Assembly: GCF_019084075.1 (NCBI RefSeq)
Contig: NZ_JAHREN010000001.1
Span: forward strand, 3,259,501-3,323,500
Source: Siccirubricoccus sp. G192
GTDB lineage: Bacteria; Pseudomonadota; Alphaproteobacteria; Acetobacterales; Acetobacteraceae
Direction of reading: 5' to 3'
Length of the DNA stretch: 64,000 nucleotides
The notes beneath the pieces were generated by a model. That model had not been told where the DNA came from, did not search any database, and was given only the letters and a program-made list of their open reading frames with translations. Shown one piece after another: positions 9,889 to 18,876 of this stretch. Each line of letters opens with the position of its first letter. The first letter of the stretch is position 1. Position numbers and translations under genes: made by a program.

Positions 9889-10548
9889 GTGAACCTGCTC
9901 GCCCCGCCCCGCGCCAGGCTGCCGATCGAGGTGGTCTTCGACCTGGTCTGCCCCTGGTGTTTCCTTGGCATCCGGCGCCTGCGCCGGATGCTGCGCGGCC
10001 GCCCGGATATCGGGGCCGAGCTGATCTGGCGACCCTTCCTGCTGAACCCGGACCTGGCACCGCATGGGGTAGCGCGGCAGGACTACATCATGCGCAAATT
10101 CGGCGGCGAGGAACGTGCCCGCCGGCTGCACGGCACCATCGCCGAACTCGGCCGGACGGAGGGGATCGACTTCCGTTTCGATCGCATCCGCCGGGTGCCG
10201 CATTCGCTGGACGCGCACCGGCTGGTTCGCTGGGCTGGCCGCTTCGGCGCCGCCGACACGATGGTGGAGGCGATCTTCCACGCCTATTTCGCCGAAGGCG
10301 CCGAGATCGGCGATGCCGGTGTGCTGGCCGCGATCGCCGGCCAGCAGGGGCTGGACGCCATCGCTGCCCGCCGCTTCCTGGCCACGGTCGCGGAGGTCGA
10401 GGCGGTGCATGCGGACAACCTCCGCGCCCACCGGCTCGGTATCAACGGCGTGCCCTGCTTCGTGGTGGCCGGGCGCCACGCCATCGCCGGCGCGCAGGAG
10501 CCGGAGGTGCTGGAGCGGCTGCTGGATGTGGCGCTGGTGGAGGGCTGA
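9889..10548 (+). CDS. DsbA family oxidoreductase (FrnE / HCCA isomerase-like)
   Basis: Cytoplasmic thioredoxin-fold protein of the DsbA/FrnE group, with no signal peptide. The CPWC active-site motif lies near residue 21 (DLVCPWCFLG), the helical insertion carries HSLDAHRLVRWA, and the cis-Pro loop is GVPCFVV. Length is 219 residues from the GTG at 9889; the frame is open upstream but crosses the repeat and has no better start. Family members act as disulfide oxidoreductases or 2-hydroxychromene-2-carboxylate isomerases; a CPWC motif favours redox chemistry. The methyltransferase gene starts five bases after the stop. Confidence 0.85.
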   Translation: MNLLAPPRARLPIEVVFDLVCPWCFLGIRRLRRMLRGRPDIGAELIWRPFLLNPDLAPHGVARQDYIMRKFGGEERARRLHGTIAELGRTEGIDFRFDRIRRVPHSLDAHRLVRWAGRFGAADTMVEAIFHAYFAEGAEIGDAGVLAAIAGQQGLDAIAARRFLATVAEVEAVHADNLRAHRLGINGVPCFVVAGRHAIAGAQEPEVLERLLDVALVEG

Positions 10549-10553
10549 GTCCG

Positions 10554-11234
10554 GTGCCGCCGGGCTTCGACGCCTATCTCGATCGGCTGCCGCAGGACGA
10601 GTATCTGGAAACCCACCGGCTCCGCTACCAGGAAACCTGGGCGCGGCTGCACGACCTGGCCGCGGGCGCGGGGGAGGTCCTGGAACTCGGCGCCCTCTCG
10701 CCCATCGGGGGCTTCCTGCGGGATTGCTGCGGGGCGCGGGTGGCGACGGTGGAATGCGATCTCCGCTATGCCTATCCCGTCCCGGATGGCAGCGCGGAGC
10801 TGGTACTCTGCCTGGAGGTACTGGAACACCTGAACGACGCGCACCTGCCCGGTGCCAGCATCGGCGAAATCGCCATGTTCGCCCATTCCGGCGCCCGCAA
10901 CATGTTCCGCGAATGCCGGCGCATGCTGCGGCCGGGCGGACGGCTGGCCCTCACCACCCCCAATGCCGGCTCGATCGATGTGCTGGGCAATGTGCTGCGG
11001 CGGCGTCACCCTTTCCACTACCCGCCGCATGTCCGCGAATACCCGCCGGCGGAGGTCGTGGCCCTCGCGCGGAAGGCCGGATTCCTGGTGGAACGCGCCG
11101 ATACCTTTTTCGCCTGGAACTCGCATCCCGATATCGACCGGACGGCGCTGATGGCCGGGCTGGCGGCGCTCGGCTTCGACATGGCTGATCGCGGCGACGA
11201 CGCCTTCTTCGTCTTCCGCGCGCCGGAGGGCTGA
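10554..11234 (+). CDS. Class I SAM-dependent methyltransferase
   Basis: Predicted SAM-dependent methyltransferase of 226 residues. Motif I is atypical (VLELGALSPIGGFL), followed by an acidic strand end (VECDLRYAYP), the motif LVLCLEVLEHLND, and the post-motif segment CRRMLRPGGRLALTTPNAGS found in type 11/12 methyltransferases. I choose GTG at 10554, with GGAGGG nine bases upstream inside the end of the preceding gene. Tight spacing with the DsbA-like gene implies co-transcription. The HYPPHVREYPPAEV stretch resembles glycan-associated methyltransferases, but the substrate is unknown. Confidence 0.78.
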   Translation: MPPGFDAYLDRLPQDEYLETHRLRYQETWARLHDLAAGAGEVLELGALSPIGGFLRDCCGARVATVECDLRYAYPVPDGSAELVLCLEVLEHLNDAHLPGASIGEIAMFAHSGARNMFRECRRMLRPGGRLALTTPNAGSIDVLGNVLRRRHPFHYPPHVREYPPAEVVALARKAGFLVERADTFFAWNSHPDIDRTALMAGLAALGFDMADRGDDAFFVFRAPEG

Positions 11235-11235
11235 C

Positions 11236-11281
11236 GGCCCGATCGCCGGAGGGCGCGCGCCCGAAGCCGTGAATCGGCCCG
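11236..11281 (+). repeat. 46-bp structured repeat, copy 2
   Basis: Second copy of the element at 9781-9826 (40/46 identical, same orientation). It starts two bases after the methyltransferase stop and ends 14 bases before the convergent mfd stop. The inner stem is GGGC-GCGC-GCCC, and the outer arms GGCCCGAT / ATCGGCCC pair with one mismatch. It could serve as a bidirectional terminator here. Confidence 0.75.
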
Positions 11282-11295
11282 TGGATACCCCGCCG

Positions 11296-14200
11296 TCAGG
11301 CCGCCCTGGCCTGGCCCGCCACCTTGGCCAGCGCGCCCAGCAATTCCTTCGCCACCCGCACCCGCTGTGGCAACTCCATCTCCCGCAGCATGGCCAGCTT
11401 GTGGTCGGGGCGGAGCCGTACCAGGCCCTTTTGCGCCGAAACCCAGGAGACCAGCCCGCCGGGGTTGCGGAACTGGTTGCGATGGAAGCTCAAGACCACA
11501 CCCTTCGGCCCGGCATCCAGCTTCTCGACCCCGGCCTCCCGGCAGAGGCGCTTGATGGCCACCACCTGCAACAGGTTCTCCACCTCCTGCGGCAACGGCC
11601 CGAAGCGGTCGGCGAGTTCCGCCGCCATGGCCTCGATCTCGGCCTCGGTCGCCAGCGCGCCGATGCGGCGATAGAGACCGAGGCGCACGGGCAGGTCCCG
11701 CACGTATTCCTCCGGGATCAGCACCGGCAGGCCGAGATTGATGTTCGGCGTCCAGTCGCGGGCGTAATCGGCCTCGGATTTGCGCCGGCCATGCCCCGCC
11801 TTGATATCCGCCACCGCGTCTTCCAGCATCTGCTGATACAGCTCGATGCCGACCTCGCGGATATGCCCGGATTGCTCGTCGCCCAGCAGGTTGCCGGCGC
11901 CGCGGATATCGAGGTCGTGGGATGCGAGGGTGAAGCCGGCGCCAAGGTTGTCCAGCGTCTGCATCACCTCCAGGCGCTTCTGCGCCGCGGCGGAGAGCCG
12001 GTGGCTGGGCGGCCAGGTGAGATAGGCATAACCCCGCTGCTTGCCGCGCCCGACCCGGCCGCGAAGCTGATAGAGCTGCGCCAGGCCGAACATGTCGGCG
12101 CGGTGGATCAGCAGGGTATTCACCGCCGGCATGTCGAGGCCGCTTTCCACGATATTGGTGGAGAGCAGCACATCCGCCTTGCCGTCGCCGAACTCGGTCA
12201 TCACCCGCTCCAGCTCGGTCGGCGAGAGCCGGCCATGCGCCTCGACGATGCGCGCCTCGGGCACGATCTCACGCAGGCGTTCCGAGACCTTCGGCATGTC
12301 CTCCAGCCGCGGCACCACGCAGAAGACCTGGCCGCCGCGGAACCGCTCGCGCTGGATCGCTTCCCGCAACACCACCCCGTCCCAGGGCATGATGAAGGTG
12401 CGGACCGCCAGCCGATCCACCGGGGGCGTGGCGATGATGCTCATCTCCCGCACGCCGGTGAGCGCCAATTGCAGGGTGCGCGGGATGGGCGTGGCGGTGA
12501 GCGTCAGCACATGCACATCGGTCTTGAGGGCCTTCAGCCGCTCCTTGTGGGCCACGCCGAAATGCTGTTCCTCATCGACGATCACCAGCCCCAGATCGGC
12601 GAATTCCACGCTCTTGGCCAGCAGCGCATGGGTGCCGACGACGATGTTGACGGAACCGTCCTTCAGCCCCTCCCGCACCTTCGCCGCGTCCTTGGCCGTC
12701 ACCATGCGCGAGAGCTGCGCGACCTTCACCGGCAGGCCCTCGAAGCGCGCGGTGAAGCTACGATGGTGCTGCCGCGCCAGCAGGGTGGTCGGCACCACCA
12801 CCGCCACCTGCGCGCCGCTCATGGCCACCACGAAGGCCGCGCGCAGGGCCACCTCGGTCTTGCCGAAGCCGACATCGCCGCAGATCAGGCGGTCCATCGG
12901 GCGGCCGGCGGCGAGGTCCTCCAGCACATCGGCGATGGCGCGGGTCTGGTCCTCGGTCTCGGCGAAGGGGAAGCGGGCGCAGAACTCGTCCCAGGCCCCC
13001 TCCGGCGGGGTTGCCAGCACGCCTTCCTTGACGCGGCGCTCGGCGGCGATGCGGATGAGCTGCGCCGCCATGTCCTGGATGCGCTGCTTGGCCTTGGCCT
13101 TGCGGTTCTGCCAGGACACCCCGCCGAGCTTGTCGAGCGCGACCCCCTGCCCCTCACTGCCGAAGCGCGACAGCACCTCGATATTCTCGACCGGCAGAAA
13201 CAGCTTGTCGCCGCCATCATAGATCAGCCGCAGGCAGTCATGCGGCGCGGCATTCACATCGATGGTCTCAAGCCCGTCATAGCGGCCGATGCCGTGGTCC
13301 TGGTGCACCACCAGGTCGCCCTGCTCGATCCCCGTGGCGTCGGCGATGAACTGGTCGGCGCGCTTCCGCCGGCGCGGCGGCCGGGCGATGCGCTCGCCGA
13401 GCAGGTCCTGCTCGCCCACCACGGAAAGGCCGAAGCCGGCGCCGGTCGCCTCCTTCGGTACGGTGAAGCCGCGTTCCAGGCCGAGCACCGCCAGCCCGAC
13501 CACGCCAGGCTTGAGCGCCCTGAGCCCGGCCCAGTCCTCCACCGGGCTGGCCGCCACCCGGTTCTCGCGCAGCAGATTGGCCAGTCGCTCGCGGGAGCCG
13601 CGCGTCCAGGCCGCGACCACCGGCCGGCGCCCCTGCCTGGCCATGGCCTCGGCATGCTCGGCATAGGCGGCGAAGACGTTCTGGCCGGCGGCGCGGGCCT
13701 CGGTGAAGAGGCGGCCGGGACGGCCACCTGCCTTGATCCCCTCGGCCCCTTCGGCCTGGGCGAAGGGGCTGAAGCGGAAGAGAGGCCCCTGCCCCAGCAT
13801 GGCGTCCCAGCCGCGGCGCGTCAGATAGAGGCTGCCGGGCGGGGCCGGGCGGTAGGGCACCTCGCCCTCATGCGTACGGACCGGGGCACGGCGGGCCTGG
13901 TAATGGTCGGCGATCATCTCCAGCCGGGCCGCGAGCACCTCCTCCGTCTGGTTGTCCAGGCTGACCGAGGCGCCAGGGAGGTAATCGAGCAGGGTTTCCA
14001 TGCGCTCATGGAACAGCCCGGCCCAATGCTCCATGCCTGGATGCTTGCGGCCGGCGCTGACCGAGGCATAGAGCGGGTCCTCCGCCGCCGCGGCGCCGAA
14101 CAGCTCGCGGTAGCCGGTGCGGAAGCGGGCGATCGAGGCTTCGTCGAGGAAGACCTCGCCCACCGGCCGCAGCCAGAGTTCCGTCAGCGCCTCGCCGCTT

Positions 14201-14814
14201 CGTTGCGTGCCGGTGTCGAAGCGGCGCATGCTCTCGATCTCGTCACCGAAGAGGTCGAGGCGCACCGGGTCCGGCTCCCCGGCCGGGTAGAGATCGAGGA
14301 TGCCACCGCGCACCGCATATTCCCCGGGCTCCATGACGGTGCCGGTGCGGCCATAGCCATTGGCCTCCAGGAAGGCGGTGAGCCGTTCCGGCGGCACCCG
14401 CCCGCCCCGTTGCAGCAGCATGGTGGCGCCCTGGAAGACCTCCCGCGGCGGCACCTTCTGCACCAGGGCATTCACCGTGGTGACGATGATGCGTGGCCGC
14501 GGCCCCGGCTCCAGCAGGCGGGTTAGGGTCGCAACCCGCTCAGCCACGATCTCCGGGTTGGGGGAGACGCGGTCATAGGGCAGGCAGTCCCAGGCCGGGA
14601 AGCGTAGCACCTCCACCTCGGGGGCGAAGAAGCCCAGTGCCTCGATCAACCGGGCGGTGCGGGCATCGTCGCGGCAGACATGCAGGACCGGGGCCTCGGT
14701 CTCGGCCCGGCGGCGGGCCAGCAGCAGGGCATCGAAGCCCTCCGGCGCACCATGGACGGTGAGGCCGGGGGTGAGGCCTGCCAGGCCGGTGGGCGCCTCG
14801 CTCACATCATTCAT
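11296..14814 (-). CDS. mfd: Transcription-repair coupling factor
   Basis: Mfd displaces stalled RNA polymerase and recruits UvrA to template-strand lesions. The 1172-residue protein has the usual order: UvrB-like N-terminal module (FPAWDCLPYDRVSPNP), RNA-polymerase interaction domain (GDLVVHQDHGIGRYDGL), RecG-like translocase with Walker A GDVGFGKTE, DEEQHFG, TATPIPRTL and the RVGRGKQRG helicase motif VI, then the C-terminal TRCF domain. The ATG at 14814 overlaps the sdhE stop by four bases (ATGA); upstream in-frame residues are not conserved-looking. uvrA lies in the same window at 47 kb. Confidence 0.96.
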   Translation of the reverse strand: MNDVSEAPTGLAGLTPGLTVHGAPEGFDALLLARRRAETEAPVLHVCRDDARTARLIEALGFFAPEVEVLRFPAWDCLPYDRVSPNPEIVAERVATLTRLLEPGPRPRIIVTTVNALVQKVPPREVFQGATMLLQRGGRVPPERLTAFLEANGYGRTGTVMEPGEYAVRGGILDLYPAGEPDPVRLDLFGDEIESMRRFDTGTQRSGEALTELWLRPVGEVFLDEASIARFRTGYRELFGAAAAEDPLYASVSAGRKHPGMEHWAGLFHERMETLLDYLPGASVSLDNQTEEVLAARLEMIADHYQARRAPVRTHEGEVPYRPAPPGSLYLTRRGWDAMLGQGPLFRFSPFAQAEGAEGIKAGGRPGRLFTEARAAGQNVFAAYAEHAEAMARQGRRPVVAAWTRGSRERLANLLRENRVAASPVEDWAGLRALKPGVVGLAVLGLERGFTVPKEATGAGFGLSVVGEQDLLGERIARPPRRRKRADQFIADATGIEQGDLVVHQDHGIGRYDGLETIDVNAAPHDCLRLIYDGGDKLFLPVENIEVLSRFGSEGQGVALDKLGGVSWQNRKAKAKQRIQDMAAQLIRIAAERRVKEGVLATPPEGAWDEFCARFPFAETEDQTRAIADVLEDLAAGRPMDRLICGDVGFGKTEVALRAAFVVAMSGAQVAVVVPTTLLARQHHRSFTARFEGLPVKVAQLSRMVTAKDAAKVREGLKDGSVNIVVGTHALLAKSVEFADLGLVIVDEEQHFGVAHKERLKALKTDVHVLTLTATPIPRTLQLALTGVREMSIIATPPVDRLAVRTFIMPWDGVVLREAIQRERFRGGQVFCVVPRLEDMPKVSERLREIVPEARIVEAHGRLSPTELERVMTEFGDGKADVLLSTNIVESGLDMPAVNTLLIHRADMFGLAQLYQLRGRVGRGKQRGYAYLTWPPSHRLSAAAQKRLEVMQTLDNLGAGFTLASHDLDIRGAGNLLGDEQSGHIREVGIELYQQMLEDAVADIKAGHGRRKSEADYARDWTPNINLGLPVLIPEEYVRDLPVRLGLYRRIGALATEAEIEAMAAELADRFGPLPQEVENLLQVVAIKRLCREAGVEKLDAGPKGVVLSFHRNQFRNPGGLVSWVSAQKGLVRLRPDHKLAMLREMELPQRVRVAKELLGALAKVAGQARAA

Positions 14815-15116
14815 GGGCGGCGCAATTCCTCCGGGATGCCGGCGCCCGGAGTGGCGCATTCCACCACCAGGCGGTCCAGCATGGGGCTACGACACTCCTC
14901 GGGCACCGGGCGGCGGCCGGAAAGCCAATCCGCCAGGTCCACATCCGGGAAGTCCAGCACCGCCTCCAACGCCTCGACCTCGGCATCGGTCAGGGTGGCG
15001 ATGTGGCGGGTCACGAAGCCGCCGATCATCAGGTCGCCTTCCTTGGTGCCGCGGTGGCGGGCGCGGAAGACCAGGCGGCGGCGGCGGGGGTCGAGGGTTT
15101 CTGGTTCGGCTGGCAT
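14811..15116 (-). CDS. sdhE: FAD assembly factor SdhE
   Basis: Small (101-residue) protein of the SdhE/Sdh5 (DUF339) family that promotes covalent flavinylation of succinate dehydrogenase SdhA. The hallmark RGTKE (RHRGTKEGDLMIGGF) is present, followed by the helical segment LEAVLDFPDVDLADWLSG. I start at ATG 15116; two further in-frame ATGs at 15143 and 15155 are possible. The stop overlaps mfd by four bases. The recG gene diverges 84 bases upstream, an arrangement common in Alphaproteobacteria. Confidence 0.9.
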   Translation of the reverse strand: MPAEPETLDPRRRRLVFRARHRGTKEGDLMIGGFVTRHIATLTDAEVEALEAVLDFPDVDLADWLSGRRPVPEECRSPMLDRLVVECATPGAGIPEELRRP

Positions 15117-15200
15117 GTCGCTGCTTTGCACGGGTGCTGGCATATAGAGGTGCATGGGAATCTTGTCAGCCCGACGCGGCATCCGGCAGAAAGGTTGCGC

Positions 15201-17321
15201 GTGACCTTGCCCGAACACAGCCCAGGCGCCGCAGCGCCTGCGGCGGCCAGCGAAACCTGCCTGGCGCCATTGATGGCGCCCCTCGCCACCTTGCCCGGGG
15301 TCGGTCCTGCCCTCGCCCGGCGCCTGACGGAGGCGGTGGGCGGGGACCGGGTGCTCGACCTGCTTTTCCACCTGCCGGAACGCTATGCCAGCCGCATCCC
15401 GGTCTCCGGCCCGGCCGAGGCGCCGGCGGACGCCGAGGTGATCCTGCGGGCGGAGGTGGTCTCGCTGCGCGGCGCCAGGTCAAAATCCGGCCGGCCCTAT
15501 GTGGAAGTGCGGGCCGAATCGGGCGGCAAGCGGCTGCTGATCCGCTATATCAACGGCCGCGTGGAATGGCTGCAGAAGCTGCTGCCGCCGGGCACGGAGC
15601 GGCTCTTTGCCGGCAAGGTGAAGGCCGAGGGCGGCGTCCATTCCATGATGAATCCCCTCTCCGCCACCGGGCCAGAGGGGCTGCCGCTGCTGGAACCGGT
15701 CTGGCCGCTGGTGAAGGATCTCCGGCTTTCGCAGGTGGCGAAGGCCATGGCGGCAGCGCTGGCCTTGGTCCCGGACCTTCCGGAATGGCACGATGCGGCG
15801 CTGCTCCGGCGCGAGGGCTGGCCGAGCTTCCCCGCGGCGCTCCGGGCGGTGCAGGCCCCGCAGGAGCCGCCCTCCCCCCCCACCCGCACCCGGCTCGCCT
15901 ATGACGAGGCGCTGGCCGAGCAATTGGCGCTGGCCCTGGTGCGGCGGCGGGTGCGGCACCGGCCGGGGCGGCCGCTGACCGGGGATGGGCATCTCCGGGA
16001 CCAAGCGCTGGCCGCTTTCGGCCACCCCCTCACCCCCGCCCAGGCGCATGCCCTGGCGGAAATCGATACCGATTTGGCCGCCCCCGCCCGGATGCTGCGG
16101 CTGCTCCAGGGCGATGTCGGCTCCGGCAAGACCCTGGTGGCGGTGCTGGCCATGTTGCGGGCCGTGGAATCCGGCGTCCAGGCGGCGCTGATGGCGCCGA
16201 CCGAGTTGCTGGCCCGGCAGCATCTGCGGGTGGTGGCGCGGCTCTGCGTGCCGGCCGGGGTGCGGGTGGGATTGCTGGCCGGCAGCGTGAAGGGGGCGCA
16301 GCGGCGGCGGGTGTTGGCCGGGCTGGCGGAGGGCTCGGTCAAGGTCGTGGTCGGCACCCATGCGCTGTTCCAGGAGGGGGTGCAGTTCCGCGACCTCGGC
16401 CTGGCGGTGGTGGATGAGCAGCACCGCTTCGGCGTGGCGCAACGCCTGATGCTGGCCGAGAAGGGCGACTCCGCGGATATGCTGGTGATGACCGCGACGC
16501 CCATCCCGCGCACCCTGCTGCTCACCCAATGGGGCGAGATGGCTGTCAGCCGGCTGCACGGCAAGCCGGCCGGGCGGCAGCCCATCACCACCACCCTGCA
16601 CGGGCTGCGGCAATTGCCCGAGGTGGTGGCCGGCATCGCCCGGGCGCTGGAGCGCGGTGCCCGGGTCTATTGGGTCTGCCCGCATGTGGCCGAGAGCGAG
16701 TCCATGGACATCGCCGCCGCCGAAACCCGTTTCGCGGAGCTGACCGCGCGTTTCGGGCCGATCGTCGGCCTGGCGCATGGCCGGCTGGACCCGGAGGTGC
16801 GGGAGGCGGCGATCCGCGACTTTGCCGCCGGCCGCACCCGGATCCTGGTGGCGACCACGGTGATCGAGGTCGGCGTCGATGTGCCGGAGGCCACCGTGAT
16901 GGTGGTGGAACATGCCGATGCCTTCGGCCTTGCGCAGTTGCACCAGTTGCGCGGCCGGGTCGGGCGCGGCGCGGCGGCTTCCTACTGCATGCTCCTGTAT
17001 GACGAGGGGCTGGGCCAGGCCTCGCGCGAGCGGCTGCTGATCCTGCGCGACACGGAGGACGGCTTCGCCATCGCTGATGCCGATTTCCGCCTGCGCGGCA
17101 GCGGCGAGGCGCTGGGCACCCGGCAATCCGGCGCCCCGGTCTTCCGGCTTGGGCTGGAGGAGGCCGAGGCACAGGAGGGGCTCATCATCATGGCCAATCG
17201 CGACGCCGCGCTGCTGCTGGAAAAGGACCCGGCGCTGGCCGGTGAGCGCGGCCGGGCGGCACGGCTGCTGCTGCGGCTGTTCGGCAAGGCGGAGGCGATG
17301 GGGACGCTCCGGGCGGGCTGA
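15201..17321 (+). CDS. recG: ATP-dependent DNA helicase RecG
   Basis: RecG remodels stalled replication forks and Holliday junctions. The 706-residue protein has an N-terminal wedge/OB domain (LLFHLPERYASR, VEVRAESGGKRLLIRY), Walker A GDVGSGKTL, the DEQHRFG box, TATPIPRTL, and motif VI QLRGRVGRG, then the C-terminal RLRGSGEALGTRQSG segment. I choose the GTG at 15201, with AGAAAGG six bases upstream; it gives the expected length. The frame is open further upstream through the divergent sdhE gene, which is not credible coding. Confidence 0.95.
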   Translation: MTLPEHSPGAAAPAAASETCLAPLMAPLATLPGVGPALARRLTEAVGGDRVLDLLFHLPERYASRIPVSGPAEAPADAEVILRAEVVSLRGARSKSGRPYVEVRAESGGKRLLIRYINGRVEWLQKLLPPGTERLFAGKVKAEGGVHSMMNPLSATGPEGLPLLEPVWPLVKDLRLSQVAKAMAAALALVPDLPEWHDAALLRREGWPSFPAALRAVQAPQEPPSPPTRTRLAYDEALAEQLALALVRRRVRHRPGRPLTGDGHLRDQALAAFGHPLTPAQAHALAEIDTDLAAPARMLRLLQGDVGSGKTLVAVLAMLRAVESGVQAALMAPTELLARQHLRVVARLCVPAGVRVGLLAGSVKGAQRRRVLAGLAEGSVKVVVGTHALFQEGVQFRDLGLAVVDEQHRFGVAQRLMLAEKGDSADMLVMTATPIPRTLLLTQWGEMAVSRLHGKPAGRQPITTTLHGLRQLPEVVAGIARALERGARVYWVCPHVAESESMDIAAAETRFAELTARFGPIVGLAHGRLDPEVREAAIRDFAAGRTRILVATTVIEVGVDVPEATVMVVEHADAFGLAQLHQLRGRVGRGAAASYCMLLYDEGLGQASRERLLILRDTEDGFAIADADFRLRGSGEALGTRQSGAPVFRLGLEEAEAQEGLIIMANRDAALLLEKDPALAGERGRAARLLLRLFGKAEAMGTLRAG

Positions 17322-17402
17322 CCCTGCCGGGGGGCCTTGCAAAGACGACGCTACCTTGTACACCCGGCAGCCATCGCGGACACTCCCGGGGGGGACACGG
17401 CC

Positions 17403-18140
17403 TTGGCCGCGCTGATCGAGATCGAGCGCCTTACCAAACGCTTCGGCGGCTTCACCGCCGTGGATGATGTTTCCTTCACCGTGGACCGCGGTGAGGTGCT
17501 GGGCTTCCTCGGCCCCAATGGTGCCGGGAAATCCACCACCATGCGGATGCTGGCCGGCTTCATGCCGCCCACCTCCGGCACCGCGCGCATCTGCGGTGCC
17601 GATGTGGTGGACCAGCCCGTGGCGGCCAAGCGCAGCCTCGGCTTCCTGCCCGAGGGTGCGCCGACCTATCCGGAGATGACCGTCACCGGCTTCCTCGGCT
17701 TCACCGCCCGCATCCGCGGCTTCCGGAGCTCGGAGGCGGATGATCGGGTGGCCAGGGCCATGCGCATGACCCAGCTCGAAGGCGTCCGGCTGCAATCGAT
17801 CGAGACGCTTTCAAAGGGCTTCAAGCGCCGCGTTGGCCTGGCCCAGGCCCTGCTGCACGACCCGCCGGTGCTGGTGCTGGACGAACCGACGGATGGGCTC
17901 GACCCCAACCAGAAGCATGAGGTGCGCGAGTTGATCCGCCGCATGGCACCGGAGAAGGCCATCGTGATCTCCACCCATATCCTGGAGGAGGTGGATGCGG
18001 TCTGTACCCGGGCCATCATCATCGCCCGCGGCCGGGTGATCGTCGATGCCGCGCCCTCGGTGCTGGAACGGGAGGGGCGGAGCCTGGAGGAAGTGTTCCG
18101 CGAACTCACACTCGGCGCCCCGAAGCAGGAGGCAGCCTGA
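17403..18140 (+). CDS. ABC transporter ATP-binding protein (GldA-like)
   Basis: ATPase subunit of an ABC-2 type exporter. The 245-residue protein has Walker A GPNGAGKST, Q-loop region LPEGAPTYPEMT, signature variant LSKGFKRRVGLAQAL, Walker B VLVLDEP and switch His (STHILEE). The start is probably TTG at 17403 with a GGGGGGGA site about ten bases before it, giving the normal N-terminus AALIEIERLTKRFGG; an in-frame TTG at 17337 would add an unconserved stretch. Its stop codon overlaps the permease start by one base. With the next three genes it forms a Gld-type exporter operon of unknown substrate. Confidence 0.9.
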   Translation: MAALIEIERLTKRFGGFTAVDDVSFTVDRGEVLGFLGPNGAGKSTTMRMLAGFMPPTSGTARICGADVVDQPVAAKRSLGFLPEGAPTYPEMTVTGFLGFTARIRGFRSSEADDRVARAMRMTQLEGVRLQSIETLSKGFKRRVGLAQALLHDPPVLVLDEPTDGLDPNQKHEVRELIRRMAPEKAIVISTHILEEVDAVCTRAIIIARGRVIVDAAPSVLEREGRSLEEVFRELTLGAPKQEAA

Positions 18141-18872
18141 TGGCTCCTGCCCTGATCGTCGCGCGCCGCGAGCTGGCGGCCTATTTCGCCACGCCCGTCG
18201 CCTATGTCTTCATCGTCATCTTCCTGGTGCTGTCGGGGGCGCTGACCTTCACGCTGGGCAATTTCTTCGCCCGCGGCCAGGCCGACCTAATTCCCTTCTT
18301 CTCCTTCGTGCCCTGGCTTTTCCTGTTCCTGGTGCCGGCGCTCACCATGCGGCTCTGGGCGGAGGAACGGCGCCTTGGCACGATCGAGTTGCTGCTGACC
18401 CTGCCGCTGCCGCAGTGGCAGGCAGTGCTCGGGAAGTTCCTGGCGGCCTGGGCCTTCTGCGGCATCGCGCTCGCGCTGACCTTCCCGCTCTGGATCACGG
18501 TGAATGTGCTGGGCGAGCCGGATAACGGGGTGATCCTCTCGGGCTATATCGGCTGCCTGCTGGTGGCGGGCGCCTATCTGGCCGTGGGCGCCGCGGTCTC
18601 GGCGCTGACCCGGAATCAGGTGGTGGCCTTCGTGCTGGCGGTGGCGATCTGCTTCGTCTTCACCGCCGCCGGCAGCCCGGTGGTGGGGGAATTCCTCGAT
18701 GCCCGCATCCCGGGAATTGGCGGAGGTCGCCCGCGGCATCTCGGTGGCCGACCGCTTTGGGGGCTTCACCCGCGGCGTCGTCTCGGCCCGCGATATCATC
18801 TTCTTCGGCAGCTTCATGGCCTTCTTCCTCTTCGTGAATGCCGTCATCCTCGACCACCGCAAGGCGGATTAG
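18140..18872 (+). CDS. ABC-2 type permease (GldF-like), apparent +1 frameshift near 18712
   Basis: Inner-membrane permease partner of the preceding ATPase. Frame 1 encodes five to six hydrophobic helices (for example AYVFIVIFLVLSGALTF and FVLAVAICFVFTAAG) and the ABC-2 segment WAEERRLGTIELLLTLPL. After ...EFLDARIP (about 18710) the frame turns into arginine-rich nonsense ending at 18880. Dropping one G from the GGG at 18712-18714 gives ELAEVARGISVADRFGG, then the expected last helix FFGSFMAFFLFVNAVIL and a stop at 18872. The span is 733 bases, one more than a multiple of three. Sequencing error is more likely than a true pseudogene. Confidence 0.85.
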
Positions 18873-18876
18873 GCGC

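Noticed and set aside
11269..14526. Open frame of over 1000 codons antisense to mfd, and similar antisense frames over gyrA (44307-46505) and uvrA (46942-49488)
   Set aside because: At about 70% GC, antisense frames of real genes rarely hit stops. Their translations are His/Gln/Arg-rich without motifs, and the sense strands encode complete conserved proteins.
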